In this document: positions 49,151 to 60,880 of the stretch, in pieces
How positions within the stretch are numbered: position 1 is the first letter of the stretch
Layout: every line of letters starts with the position of its first letter
Source of the DNA: Paguma larvata
Lineage: Eukaryota; Chordata; Mammalia; Carnivora; Viverridae
Assembly: GCA_030068075.1 (NCBI GenBank)
Contig: CM057826.1
Location: forward strand, 59,803,312-59,867,311
Reading direction: 5' to 3'
DNA length: 64,000 nucleotides
Position numbers and translations under genes: made by a program
The notes under the pieces: generated by a model
What the model was told of the DNA's origin: nothing
The model's input: only the letters and a program-made list of their open reading frames with translations
The model's database searches: none

Positions 49151-49224
49151 CCACTAGCTTAGATGCGTCGCCTGAATTACTCATGGTAGATTATTTAATC
49201 GTCATTGGTTCCTCCCATCGCATC

Positions 49225-49900
49225 AGACACACCCCTTTGAACGTGACTTTGCTGCTCCTCCCCAGCAGAAGTGGAGTCTACTCCCACACTGCCTGAAGTC
49301 GGGGCTGACCTTGTGACCTGCTTTGGCCAATGGAAAGCGATGAAGGCCACCTTGGGTGAGTTTCAGAGCCCAGATCTCAAGAGGCCTTGCAGGTTCCACC
49401 CTCCCTCCTTTGGTACTCTGCCCTGAGACCGTGCCATAAGGAAGCTGGTCGGGCTGCCAGATGGAGGACGAGAGGCCACACGGAGGAGAACGGAGGCCCC
49501 GAGCCAATGGCCAGCGCCAGTGCCGGGTGTGTGAGCGAGGGCATCTTGAGTTTTCCAGCTCTGCGGACCCTCAAGCTTGGGTTTCTCCACCTCGGCACTC
49601 TTGACAGGTGGTTTCAGATAATTCTTCCTTGTGGGAGTGTCCTGTATACCATAAGATATTTTATAGCAACCCTGTCCTCCGCCCGTAAGATGAAAGTAGC
49701 ACCGCCAATGATGCCTTCAGACATTCCTAAAATGGGGGGACACTTCACCCCCATTTGAGAACCTGTGCTCTAACTGAATGCAGCAGCCCGAAGTGAGTCC
49801 GGGGGGAACCGGCAGAGGAGTCATCCAGCCAACCCACATGACAAGTAATCAATCGTTGTTGCTTTAAACCAGTACGTTTTAGGCGGTCTGTTTTGCAGGG
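49225..49900 (+). repeat. MaLR/MLT1-like LTR with nested hAT element
   Basis: CTTGTGACCTGCTTTGGCCAATGG, AAGAGGCCTTGCAG and the tail GTAATCAATCGTTGTTGCTTTAAACC look like a solo LTR. A DNA-transposon remnant splits it at 49578-49775. Confidence 0.55.
49578..49775 (-). repeat. hAT-type nonautonomous element nested in LTR
   Basis: GGGTTTCTCCACCTCGGCACTC, AGATAATTCTTCCTTGTGGG and CATTTGAGAACCTGTGCTCTAA form a MER-type element with short inverted ends. Confidence 0.6.
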
Positions 49901-50189
49901 ACAGCTGAGATCCTTCTTTTCTGGTCGTTTCTCCCAGAGCTCTTCCTTATAAACCTTAGCAACATACATTACAAATGCTGTTTCTTTTTGTTGAAGTGTT
50001 TGCTAGTTTTTTATTCTACTTTTCTATTTATCATTTGACTTTCCTACGAAGTCTATCCCTAAAAAATCTATCCCTAGCAGAGGGATGCAATGAAAAGCAA
50101 GGCATTAGGTGATTACTTAAGGTCATGTACCTCCTCGGAAAAGCCAGCCTTTCTGATTCCTAGCCCAGTGTAACCCAGCCCCCTGGGAG

Positions 50190-50330
50190 TCAGGCTGATA
50201 CCAGCCTTACTCTGTTATTTAACACGAACACCGTCTTGGGGAAGTCACTTAATTTATCTGAGCCTCAATTTCTTTATCTATAAAGTGAGGCAAGTGATAT
50301 CACTTACCTCGTAGGTCTTAAAATTTTTTA
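50190..50330 (+). repeat. MIR remnant
   Basis: GGGGAAGTCACTTAATTTATCTGAGCCTC and TCTTTATCTATAAAGTGAGG are the MIR core. Confidence 0.75.
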
Positions 50331-50414
50331 AATGAAAACATGTCCTTCCTTCTCCCCTCCACCACCCCCGCCGTGTGGTTTTTATGAGGTTTTCGTGAGC
50401 TAGAACACAGCAGA

Positions 50415-50570
50415 TGGGAAAAGCTTTTCTGTGAAGTACCAGACAGTCAACATTCTTGGCTTTGCGGTCCATATGCTTTCTGTTACAACGCCTCAGTTGC
50501 TGTTGTAGGAGAAAGTCGCCGTAGACAATACATGTTCCGATAGGTGAGGCTGTGCTCCGTGAAGATCTTC
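50415..50570 (+). repeat. hAT-Charlie remnant
   Basis: GCTTTTCTGTGAAGTACCAGACAGTC, TTGGCTTTGCGGTCCATATG and GCCGTAGACAATACATG are typical of Charlie-type elements. Confidence 0.6.
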
Positions 50571-51025
50571 TTTACACAGTCAGATGGGAGGCTAGATGGG
50601 GCCCGTGGATCATAGCTTCTCAACTTCTGAGCTAGAGCATGGAAAGCTCTTGGCTTTTGTCCAGGATAAGGGAGGCATTCAATAAATGACAGCTATGATT
50701 GCTACTGGTATACTTTATTTACTTGACACCTTTATACTTTATTATTACTTTTTTCCTTCAGCAGTCCTGTTCTGCTTTATGTTTCTGTGCTTTCTCTTTT
50801 AGCACTGTTACGTGCTTCTGTCTGTTGGGATGGAGGAGAAATTCGGTTCCATTCTGGCCAACTGTGGCAGCCAGGTCCCAAGATAGTCCCCACGGAACCT
50901 TGCTTGCTGGTATTCTGGAAGGATAAGAGACCGTGTGGAGGAGACTTGAGTCCCCCATCCCCTCCCTCAGTGAGTGGAGCTGCTGGTAGCCAATAGGGCG
51001 TTGCAGAAATGACTATGGATGACCT
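50571..51025. other. intergenic sequence, no gene seen
   Basis: A MIR 3' trace at 50650-50700 (GCATTCAATAAATGACAGC). Nothing else recognised. Confidence 0.4.
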
Positions 51026-51029
51026 CCGG

Positions 51030-51400
51030 TGCTTAGTCTTAAATGACATTGGGACTCCTCCTCGCCCTCTTTTGGGTCACTCGCTCTGGGGAAAACTAGC
51101 CACCAGGTTATGAGGACACTCAGCCCTGTAGTCTACGTGGCAAGTAACTGAGGCCTCCTGCCAACAGCTAGCTTGAACTTGACAACCATGGGGGTGATCT
51201 TGAAAGTGAATCTTTCAGCCTCAGGTAAGCCTTCAGATGACCGCACCCGCCTTCCATCTCCTGGGATCCCCCAAGCCAGAAGAACCCAGCTCAGCTCTTC
51301 CTGTATTCCTGACCCAACAACTGTATGAGATAATACACGTTCATTGCTTTTTAAGCTGTCAAGTTTTGGGGTGATTTGCTATGATAAACCAGTATAGCAG
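51030..51400 (+). repeat. MaLR-like LTR
   Basis: GGTCACTCGCTCTGGGGAAAA, AACTGAGGCCTCCTGCCAACAG, CCTTCAGATGACCGCA and TGTCAAGTTTTGGGGTGATTTG follow the expected LTR order. Confidence 0.6.
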
Positions 51401-51679
51401 CTACAGTAATGGAGAGTTGCTCTATATTGGCTGATCGCTGTTTAGCTTGCGTAAGAATAGAAGCCGGCTCTCAGGTGAGAGTTTGCTGATCACCTAATGC
51501 TTTGGGTGACAGAATAATTGGCAAAGCTGTGACCACTTGGCGACTGCTGCTGTGATTTTGAAGGTCTCCTGACCTCAAGTGATCTGACTCCAACCTGACC
51601 ATCCAGTTACATCCTCCCGAAACTTCTGATGCAACCCACATTCTAGCCAAGTCAAATTATTGAAACTGTTGTTAATAAT

Positions 51680-51830
51680 ACTTGGATCGACATCAATAAG
51701 ACTGCCATTTATTGCATACTCACAGTGTGCTACGCTATTCTCAATTATTTCTCAGGACAGCCCTGTGAAGAATGTACGAGTATGAGTTCTATTTTGTTCA
51801 GATCAGAAAATTGCTTTTCAAAAGGTTATA
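51680..51830 (-). repeat. MIR remnant interrupted by SINE
   Basis: TTATTGCATACTCACAGTGTGC and GGACAGCCCTGTGAAGAATG resemble reverse MIR. The SINE at 51832 follows it. Confidence 0.5.
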
Positions 51831-51831
51831 G

Positions 51832-52055
51832 GGGGCGCCTGGGTGGCTCAGTCAGTTGAGTGTCCGACTTCAGCTCAGGTCATGATCTCACAGTTTGTGA
51901 GTTTGAGCCCTGAGTATGAGTAGGCTCTCTGCTGTCAGTGCAGAGCCTGCTTCGGATCCCCTGTCCCCTCTCTCTCATTCTCTCTCCCCTTCCCTGCTCA
52001 CGTGCACATGTGCGCGCGCTCTCTTTCTCTCTCTCAAAACTGAAGAAACATTAAA
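51832..52055 (+). mobile_element. CAN-SINE
   Basis: GGGGCGCCTGGGTGGCTCAG head, CT-rich region with CACGTGCACATGTGCGCGCG, A13 tail. The TSD is imperfect (AAAAGGTTATA and AAAAGGTACAG). Confidence 0.93.
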
Positions 52056-52169
52056 AAAAAAAAAAGGTACAGAAGTAGGGGCTAACCTTGAACTCGAGCT
52101 GAGCATGCCTGCCTTTAGAGTCTGAGCTTCTCAGACGCTCTGGGCTTTTCGTCTTTGCTTGTCTGTCTT

Positions 52170-52350
52170 TGCTTATGTAGTGGGTTCCCTCTTCCTGGTG
52201 TTCCCTTCCTCCTCCTCTCGCAGGTGAACACAGTTATATTTCAAGACCCAGCTCAACTATCACCTCCCCTGCGACACATTCCCTGACATTCATAGCTCGT
52301 GACACATATTTCTTGACGGTCTGTTAAATGACAGTCACTGGTCCACAAGG
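52170..52350 (+). repeat. L2 LINE fragment
   Basis: TTCAAGACCCAGCTCAACTATCACCTCC and ACACATTCCCTGAC are the conserved L2 3' region. Confidence 0.75.
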
Positions 52351-53210
52351 CGGGGATGGACTAGTAAAAATGAATCGAAGCCCAAAAGAACAACAAAGTT
52401 CCTGCATTTAAAAAGATAACATTCCGGCGAGAGAACATGAATACATTCAAACACGTAAGTGGTTTTGGAAGTTGAGCCGCTGAAGTGCGGATGGATTGGT
52501 TTTGGAGGCTAAAGGAAGGAGAAGAATTGAGGGCAACACCTTAGTAAGGACCTGGCTTAGGTAACTAGTATCATTTCCTGGGGTGGGGAAATTCCCAGTC
52601 TTACCTTTTATTTCCCAGAACGTGGTATGCATCGTTACTCTGAAGCGTTTGATAACTTCAATATCCAGAGCCTCTGTGGATCTGTTTCTATTATTTGTTG
52701 ATTTTTCTCTTATTCCTTTTTTTGAAAAGTACTGCTCCGTGCTGTATTATTTTTCATCGTGTTTGGGGCATTGTATCTGCAGGTTCCTTGCAGGATTAAT
52801 TTGAAGCCTCTGAGGATGTTATTTTCTCCTCAAGAGTTGTCTTTGCTTCTGCCAGGCTCTAGGGGCACCAACCATCCAGGATTACTTAAATCTAATTTTA
52901 GGGCTTTAGAATACTTGAAGCTGAGCTCTGGTCCCCGCAAGGGCCTGTCGACTTCTGGCTCACACTTCCTTGTAGAGAGCATCCTTCTGGAGCTCCAATC
53001 CTTTCAAGTCCCAAACTCTTGGTCGGCCTTAGAGACAATCTCTGTCCCTTTATCCCTGTGAAGCTGTCCAAAGTGCCACTCAGCCTCTCGGCCACCCCTG
53101 GTAGAATTAGCAAATGCCCCCACGTCTCCAAGCAGCTCAAAGAACGGATTCCCTTCCCTGGGCCTCTTCCGTCCCTCGGATCCTGGCTGGTAATTCTTCA
53201 TTATTTCGTT
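52351..53210. other. intergenic sequence, no gene seen
   Basis: No transposon recognised, and the short frames have no known domain. Confidence 0.4.
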
Positions 53211-53227
53211 AGCCCTCTGGTGTCTTT

Positions 53228-53494
53228 TTTTTAAAAACATCTTTCACTACATTTTCTTTTCTTCGTTTAAATTTCATTTATTTATTTATTTATCTATCTA
53301 TCTATCTATTTATTTATTTATTTATTGAAAGAGAGCACAAGCAGGGGAGGGGCCGAGGGAGGGAGAGCATTTCAAGCAGCCTCCATGCCCAGCACAGAGC
53401 CCGCCGCGGGGCTCAATCCCACCGCCCTGGGATCCTGACCTGAGCTGAAATCCAGAGTCAGGTGCTCGACTGACTGAACCAGCCCAGGCGTTCC
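53228..53494 (-). mobile_element. CAN-SINE with expanded tetranucleotide tail
   Basis: Perfect 17-bp TSD AGCCCTCTGGTGTCTTT (53211-53227 and 53495-53511). The tail has become an (ATTT)n(ATCT)n(ATTT)n microsatellite at about 53271-53326, and the SINE body is diverged. Confidence 0.94.
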
Positions 53495-53511
53495 AGCCCT
53501 CTGGTGTCTTT

Positions 53512-54069
53512 AGGCAGGTGTTTTTGTTTGTTCCTGGCACTAATCATCAGTTTTGCTAAAAGCATAAAAACAAAGGTTCATAAACAACGAAGTGAGCCGC
53601 CAATATATCTCACTGGATTCATGCCTTTTCTTTCTCCAAAGATACTATGTTGGTCAAAAATCTCACGAAGAAACCGCTTCCCAAAACAGCAGAGGCAGAT
53701 TTTCTTTCCGTTTATTTTGCCTCTGCCTGCTTTAATGATAAATCCTCATCTCTAAAGCAAAGTGATCACCATTTGGAATTAATAACAGTACTCCTACTAC
53801 TAGATACTTATTATTACATTTAATGAAAGGAGTGGCGGGGTAATTTTGTTACCGCCTTTGAGTCTACTGGTAATCTCCCAGTTTAAAACGTGCTGGGGAA
53901 GTAACAGATAGAATTTAGCAATATCCCTCTTCTTTACGTATTCCAAGACAATGTGTGAATTCCTTCCATTCGTGCAGTTAAGGATTTGCTGTTTCCGCAA
54001 GTGTTATATTTGCCTTCAGCAGAATGGAGTTTGGTCTGAATTCCCAGCCTGTTACTGGTGACAGGAGTT
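53512..54069. other. intergenic sequence, no gene seen
   Basis: AT-rich unique sequence. Confidence 0.4.
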
Positions 54070-54230
54070 CACTCTTCCAGATTTTGGTTCTAGTCTCGGC
54101 TTGGCCATGAACTATTGGTAGGACTGTTTGTCCCCTGTACTTTGGTTTCTTCATTAGTTAGAAGAGGACAGTAACAAGGGGCTTCCTTGCCTTGCAGATT
54201 ACTGTGGGAGCAAATTACGTAAACTACACG
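54070..54230 (+). repeat. MIR remnant
   Basis: GATTTTGGTTCTAGTCTCGGCTTGGCC and TTTGGTTTCTTCATTAGTTAGAAG match a degraded MIR. Confidence 0.55.
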
Positions 54231-54401
54231 GAGACGTGGAATTCTGCGCACACGCGAAGTGCTAAAGGCCGTTTCCCCTTGATCCTCAACCCAGGATTTC
54301 CAGAAGCATCTGAGCTTCTTGAGAGGGAGGGCCCTGCTGACTCTCAGCCCTGGGTGGTGGGGCCCAAGGCAGTTGGCCTCAGGCCATCAGTCCTTCTGTG
54401 A

Positions 54402-54618
54402 CTTTTTAAAAATTGTTTATTTATTTTTGAGAGAGAGAGGGACACACAGACAGAGAGAAAGTGTGAGCAGGGTAGGGGCAGAGAGAGAGAGGGAGACCCA
54501 GAATCTGAAGCAGGCTCCCGGCTCCCCACTGTCAGCACAGAGCCTAAACTTATGAATGGCGAGATCATGACCTGAGCCAAAGTCTGGTGCTCAACTGACT
54601 GAGCCACCCAGGTGCCCC
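54402..54618 (-). mobile_element. CAN-SINE (left member of a pair)
   Basis: Reverse copy ending CCACCCAGGTGCCCC. It lies between the flanking duplications of the next, older SINE. Confidence 0.93.
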
Positions 54619-54631
54619 TTTCTTCTTTCTT

Positions 54632-54804
54632 TCTTTTCTTAATGTTTATTTATTTTTGAGAGAGAGGGAGTGAGCAGGGGAGGGGCAGAGAGAGAAGGGA
54701 ACAGAGGATCCCAAGCAGGCTCTGCACTGACAGCAGAGAGCCCGACGTGGCGCTTGAACTCACTAACCAGCCGTGAGGTCATGCCCTGAGCACCAGGCGC
54801 CTCC
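54632..54804 (-). mobile_element. CAN-SINE (right member of a pair, head partly lost)
   Basis: Diverged reverse copy ending ACCAGGCGCCTCC. The TSD-like CTTCTGTGACTTT (54393) and CTCTGTGACTTT (54805) bracket both SINEs. Confidence 0.85.
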
Positions 54805-54816
54805 CTCTGTGACTTT

Positions 54817-55689
54817 CTGAGCCTCAGGCCAGTTATTGATACACTGCTCATTACGGCAGTCAAACTGCAATCCGGATCATCAGGTGAATCTTCATGATAC
54901 CTTTTCTCATGCCTTTTGCTAATTCCTTGCACTTCTGGAAGCATCCCTGGCTCCTTTCTTTGTCTTTAGGTTTCGTCCCTAATAGCGTTCCCTGAGCAGA
55001 CCCACGGGGCGCAGCAGCAAGGACCGGGACTCGGCTGACTGGAAGCTCCTTGACCTCCCTCGGCCAGTCACCCCCAAGGGCCCCTCTGGGTCTCGCTCTT
55101 ATTTTGGCCTCTGTGAACTGTGCAGAACCAAGGCTGACCCTGCCGATCTGTGGATGTGTGGCCGAGACAGGTCCCAGTGTCCCTCCGGGTCTGTGCGTGT
55201 GAGGGGAGTCTGTGATGCAACGTGATGGCATTTGTGACAGGGTGAGGGAAAGAGATTGCTGGCTGGGGCTTCAAGGGGCGCGATTAGATTACAGCTAGAG
55301 TTGCCTGTCTGGCAGCCACGGAAGACCTGGGCCTGTTCATTCCGTATGCAGTGGGACCCGGATTCGCATACCGGCCAGAGGGGTTCGTTTCTGGAGGCTG
55401 AGGCACCAGCCCAAGCCACGCGGAGCCAGGAAGCTGATTCCACAGGGCGGCCCTGTGCATTTGCTTTTTATCCTCGACTTCGTTTCCTTATCTGGCTTTC
55501 TTTTTCTGAGCGCGTGTGTCTCCCCACCGCTAAAACTAAAACGTCCGGTGAGAAAGATTGTCAACCGCCTGGAATCCTGTCAATTTCAGCGCACGTTCCT
55601 TCTTCTTACCCCCTCGTCGGTTTCTGTGCACATACACACGCCCTCTCAGAGGCCGGGAGCAGTGCGGTTCGGAGCAGAGACCTTGCGCT
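54817..55689. other. intergenic sequence, no gene seen
   Basis: Unique sequence of moderate GC. The 149-codon frame at 55256-55705 shows no known domain. Confidence 0.4.
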
Positions 55690-55900
55690 TTTGGCCTCGG
55701 CTTGACCAGATTTGGATCTTTGCCCGGTAGCTTCTACCTGGGCGACCTTGCATGAGTTATTTAGCCTCTCTGAGGCTCTGCTTCCTCATCTGTGAAATGG
55801 CGAGTGTGATGTGTCCGTTGTTGTTGGGGGCCACAGTAAATGAAATACAGCCTGTTCCTAATATAATTTTTGGCCCATAGTATGTATTCAGCGAAGGCCA
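55690..55900 (+). repeat. MIR
   Basis: CTACCTGGGCGACCTTGCATGAGTTATTTAGCC, CTTCCTCATCTGTGAAATGG and the terminal CCCATAGTATGTATTCAG form a good MIR. Confidence 0.85.
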
Positions 55901-56314
55901 TTTCCCTTCTCTTTTTATTCTTTTTCTTTTTTGGCCAATTTTCTGTTAAATAGATATAAGGAAGAACTTTTCAATGGAGGGTGAGAGATTGAGCTCTAGT
56001 TAGGACGCATCGTAATTATCATCCCAAATGTCATCTTTGAGCTCGGTTCGGGTGGCTGAGATCAAAGACCCAAAGATCTGTGTTGGACGGGCAGCATCTG
56101 GGCCGGCGTGAAGCTCACCGCATCCGGAGACTCCAAAGGGGCCTCGTGGATTCAGCCAGGGATGAAGAGTGACCTCAGCGTTGCCCTCCCAGCCCTGCCG
56201 GCCGGGCACAAGCTCCTTGTGAACTCTGTCCCTCTCTCTGCTCCTCTGTGTGGATCCCGCTTCGTGGCAGGAATCTTAAGGGGTACCCCCCACCAAGTCA
56301 GACATTTGTGCATC

Positions 56315-56510
56315 TTTTTCAAGTTTTTAAAAAATTAATACACTAATTTAGAGCTTACTGAACCTCAGTTATTTGTCATAATTAGACAATATCTATATTA
56401 TTTTTATTTAATATTTTAATTTAGATCGACTCACTTTTTTTTTTTTTTTTGACTTGAAAACTTATTTTCAACCTTGACCTAAGCAATCATATCCAAGAAA
56501 TCATGGGTTT
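56315..56510 (+). repeat. unclassified repeat, copy A
   Basis: TTAAAAAATTAATACACTAA, GAACCTCAGTTATTTGTCATA, GACTTGAAAAC and AAGAAATCATGGGTTT recur in the same order at 59075-59310. Confidence 0.6.
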
Positions 56511-59074
56511 CTCTAATGCACAGGTGATTGTCGGGTCCCGTGTCCCTTCTTTAGAAGGGTAAAATTGGGAGAGAAACCCACATTTCTTTCATGAGAAAGA
56601 AGGAAAAAAAATCATAATCTTATTAAGTGATGAAAAACATAGACCGTGTTCAGGCGCGTGACTTTCCATGATCTTTACCTAGTTGAGATCATATTATAAT
56701 GCAAAAAGAGAGTACAATTTTTGTACTTTGGTCTCAATTTCTGTCCCAATTTTTGTACGAGTTTGGTACTTCATATACAATTACAAACATTGAACATTCT
56801 CTTTGGATTTGAAGCTCTTGTGTAATAGCGTGACATGAAACTCCAAAACAAAAATAACGCTAACCATGATAAGTTGGGTTCTCCAATCCAGAGAATCCCA
56901 GAACAGCCTCTCAGAAACCAGTCAGGAGGAGTCTTGTTCTCCATCCCCCCTATAGAAAGTGTGGAGATAACAAGTGATCCCGTCTCCCGTTCTTTCTGGT
57001 CTGCTCTGGAATGTTCCTCTCCCCCTTTTCTTGGTATACAAAGGATGGTAATCATGGTTCCATAGGGAATCTGCCCTCTTGGGGGTGCTCACCGAGGACA
57101 TATTTCTGAGGCCCAGTCTCCACCCTTGCTTCTGAGCACCTCTGTGGCCTGGTCCCGTTATTGTCCTTCCATGGAGGCCCGGCCGGAGCCGACCTCACAG
57201 CCGCCAGCCTCTGTCTGCAGTGTCTGAGAGACAGTGCGCCTCATGACCCAGCAGAAGGGATGGGAGTGTCCGGGGCCCTTCAGAGGTGCAACCGAGAAGC
57301 CCGGACGAAGCACAGGGCGTGAGGAAAGACGTGACTGACGGCTCGGGATTGCTTGTCCATCAATCGGCAGATAGAGAATCAAGGGACACACTAAGCAGGA
57401 GAGAGGAGGCCTGAGCTCTTTGCACCGTCTCCACAAGCCCTAATGCGATGTCTTGTGTGAGCAAAATGGCTGAAGACAGCAAGCCCGGCAGCGTCTTCCA
57501 GAAGACTGGTGGTCGCCACAGGAACGGTGGCTGCGAGCCATCTTGTGGAAGTTCGGCGGTAACCAGTTGCTGTGGCAGCATGTCAGGGCCGAGGGCAGGA
57601 GCCCGGGGTTGGCGGCCACAGATGGCCACCTTGGTGCTCGAAGCTGGAATGCGGGAGAAGCGTGGGCGCGGCCCCCACCCTCCCGGACTGCAGGACGGTG
57701 ACAAGACCGGTGATGTTAGTAATGCCTGGAAGTCACACAAAACAACCCCCAAAACTAGACGATTCCACGTATATCATCGTATCTCAGCTAGGCTCAGGGA
57801 GACCAGGTTCACAGGGCTGCAAGCTCCGAATTTCCACGGCGCTTCGAGAAAACGCGTCCCTTCCCAGGCAGGGCGCCCACTCAGAGGTGTTTTTCATCAG
57901 GTCTCTTTCTCCCAGTTGCTCTGCGCTCTCCAGCTTTGTTCTGGCTTACGCTCGCGGCCCAGGCCACCCAGGGGCAGTGGGCTGCTGATGGGGGCAGCCC
58001 TGGCAGCTGCTGCCTCCAAATTCTCCGGGATTCCAGGCCGGGCGCTGGGTGATTACACCGCTGTTATCTGGGATTAGCTATTTTCGCTCCCTGTATTTAT
58101 ATCATGGAAGCCGCAGCGTGACGCTGCCAGATGCCAACACAGGCAGACTGTGCCTTCCTTCTGGGCCCACCTGCCGTTCCGCTCACACCCGGCAAGGTGG
58201 CAGTTGGTGGGGACCAGGCCCGCCGAGCCCTCCCCCACCTCCCCAAACGTCCCCAGTGTGGAGCTGAGACCTTGGGAGAGGCTGGGCTCCAGCGGCCAGG
58301 ATGGGGCAGGGAAGGCGTGGGGGAGGAGGCGGGCTGGCAGTGTTCCCTGCACAGGACGCCTGTCACTTCCCTAATCCCCTGAAGTCTTGGAGTCTAGGAA
58401 CCCTCTCGCCTGCCCCCACCCCTGCTCCTCTCCCACCCCATGTGTGGCTGTCCAATTTGCACGTGAGGAGTGCTGAAGGGTCCTCATTTTAGGCTGCCCA
58501 GAAAAGCACCAAGTGCCCGAGTGTCCCAAACTTAAGTGCAGGGGGATTAAAAGGCCCTGCTCTGTTTAACTTGTTTCCATCCCTTTTTCCTTCTCTCTTC
58601 CCCCCCCCCCCCCCCCACTTGGAGGAGGTGGGAAGATCCTGGTTTGTCAGCTCTTCTTTCAGGAAACGGAGGGAGTTTGGGGAGGTGTGTTGTGTCCCAC
58701 TAGGATCGGACCAGATGACCTCAGCAAGCGATTTAAAAACACAGGCTGTTATTTAGCGGGTGCGGTTTGCCCCCGGCCCTGCTGCACGGTGCGCGGGGCT
58801 GCATTCCCTGTGGACAACCCCAGGCCTCGGCCGGACCTGGGGAACTTTCAGACGGGGTCAGGAAGGTGCTCCCGGGAGAGGCAGGCGGAGTTGTGCCCTG
58901 ACAGATTCCCTGCGGAGAGCAGAACGTTGAGCGTGGTCTTCTTCTGTTTAGAAGCCTGTTGGTCTTCCGCGTGCCGGTCGTGGAGGTCCAGCTCTGTGTT
59001 CTCTGCCCAGGCCCACCTCTCGGGGTGGGACTCCCAAGGGTGGCAATGAACGTATCCCTCCGGGATATAGATTA
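56511..59074. other. intergenic sequence, no gene seen
   Basis: Mainly unique. The plus frame at 57448-58077 (209 codons) has no recognisable domain, and the overlapping frames are also open. A C-run lies at about 58601-58617. Confidence 0.4.
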
Positions 59075-59310
59075 AAACATTAAAAAAATTAATACTCTGA
59101 TGTAGAGTTTCCTTGACCTCAGTTGTTTGCCATAGCCAGGTAAGATAAATCATGTGTAGAAATAAATAATGATAAATAACCATATTAAGTACATAATATA
59201 TTTTATGAAAATAATATTTTTGGGGGGAGATAGATGTACTTTGTTTTCACTTGAAAACGTATTTTAGCCTTGCCCCAAGTAGTCGTACCCAAGAAATCAG
59301 GGGTTTGAGA
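59075..59310 (+). repeat. unclassified repeat, copy B
   Basis: TTAAAAAAATTAATACTCTG, TTGACCTCAGTTGTTTGCCATA, CACTTGAAAACG and CAAGAAATCAGGGGTTTGAG parallel copy A with many substitutions and length differences in the AT-rich middle. Confidence 0.6.
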
Positions 59311-60249
59311 CCCTCGTTGTATTTCGTCTTACTACACGTATCAAAAAGTCCATTTTGTATTTCGTCTTAATATACTTCGTAATAATTCAGTATAATACTT
59401 AGTAGTTTTTAAAACTACTTAGTAGTTTTAAAAATCCAGGTACTACCATGCACTGGAAAATTCTGACCTGACTAAAAGAAAAATGGAAAAATGGGGAGAA
59501 TTCAGGGGGCTGGCGTGAAGTGGGAGGGGAGGGGGACATATCTGGATGGGGCTTATTGGTGGGTGTGGGCCGTGGAGGGGGATGATGGGCGTGACAAAGG
59601 AGATACTTCCTGATTGACAGGAGACGGTAGAGTAGCCTCTTGTCTGAGAAACTTTCCTCAGGGCGAAAGGAGAGATGAAATGAAGGCCCCAGTACACTAA
59701 TATAAAGGCTTTGATGAGGCCAATGGCGATTTCCCAGCACCAGCTATGCTGGACCGGAGAGCTTCAGGGGGGCAAACTGCACAGAAGCAAAGAAACAGCA
59801 GCCTCAAGGCCTGGGGCCAAGGAATTCCTATTTCCAAAGCAGAGGAAAGGAACATGGAATCCAGCCCTGACCGCATCCCGTTCCGTCACCCTCACATATG
59901 ACGGTGCCCAGAGACCTTGGAAGTATCTCCTGGAAGGTGGGAGATATGTTGCTACCCCTCCCCTATTACATAAAAACAATTACAAGCTCACTGTTGTCAT
60001 TTTGGGAAACAGAGAAGAAGAAGAAAAACCAATTTTGCCAATTGACCAGAAGCACTACCAATATTTAGGTGTGATGTTTTCCTTCTTATTCTGTGCATGT
60101 TTCACAGGCCGAAGACACGCACGCTATTTCTGATCTGATTCTTCTACTTAATAGAAAATCGTAAGCATTTGCCCATGCCGTTGAATACTATCTACGAAGA
60201 CAAGTACGGCTTACAAATAGTCTTGGCAGCTGTTTCCTGTTTTTGTGCA
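59311..60249. other. intergenic sequence, no gene seen
   Basis: TTGTATTTCGTCTTA is repeated at 59317-59331 and 59355-59369. A perfect short hairpin AGTAGTTTT/AAAACTACT lies at 59401-59419. No gene. Confidence 0.4.
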
Positions 60250-60640
60250 TTCAGGGTCCCCCCCCCCCCACTTTTTAACTATTATAAATAATGCTGCAAT
60301 TAATTTGTTTGGTCATACAGCAAACTTTCTAGTTATTTTCTTTTTTCTTTTCTGCTTCTTCTTTTTTTAATGTATATTTATTCCTGAGAGAGAGAGAGAG
60401 ACAGAGCATGAGTGAGGGAGGGTCAGAGAGAAAGAGGGAGACACAGAATCTGAAGCAGGCTCTAGGCTCTGAGACATCAGCACAGAGCCCGGCGCGGGGC
60501 TCAAACCCACCAACGGTGAGCTCATGACCCGAGCCGAAGTCAGGTGCTCAACCCACTGAGCCACCCAGGCTTCCCTGTAGTTATTTTCTAAGAACAGATT
60601 CCCAGAAGGGGGTACCAGTGTGGAGTATTGGATACAGAAT
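60250..60640 (-). repeat. L1 fragment interrupted by SINE
   Basis: ACTATTATAAATAATGCTGCAA before the SINE and AAGAACAGATTCCCAGAAGG after it are reverse L1 ORF2 sequence. Confidence 0.65.
60342..60577 (-). mobile_element. CAN-SINE
   Basis: Reverse copy with perfect TSD TAGTTATTTTCT (60330-60341 and 60578-60589). Confidence 0.95.
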
Positions 60641-60880
60641 GTGGGAATCTATGTTTTGTGTAAATAAGAAGCAAATATAAGCATCAGTTTGTAGGTGTAC
60701 AAAGAAATCATTGAAGAATCAATAAGCAAGGAATAACAATAGTTACCTGGGGGCTGTGAGGGGGGTGGGATCTGGCCAGACGAACTTAGAGTCAAGTAAG
60801 ACTTCTCAGGATATACATTTTTGCATATCTTGAGTTTTGAAGTATACATATTACTTGTAAAAATTAATTAGGAACAAACC
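60641..60880 (+). repeat. old L1 3' UTR-like fragment
   Basis: AATAGTTACCTGGGGGCTGTG followed by a T-rich, weakly conserved tail resembles an old L1 3' end in plus orientation. Confidence 0.45.

Noticed and set aside
57448..58077. 209-codon plus ORF
   Set aside because: No recognisable domain, no splice or promoter context, and a second frame over the same DNA is also open. Too weak to call a gene.
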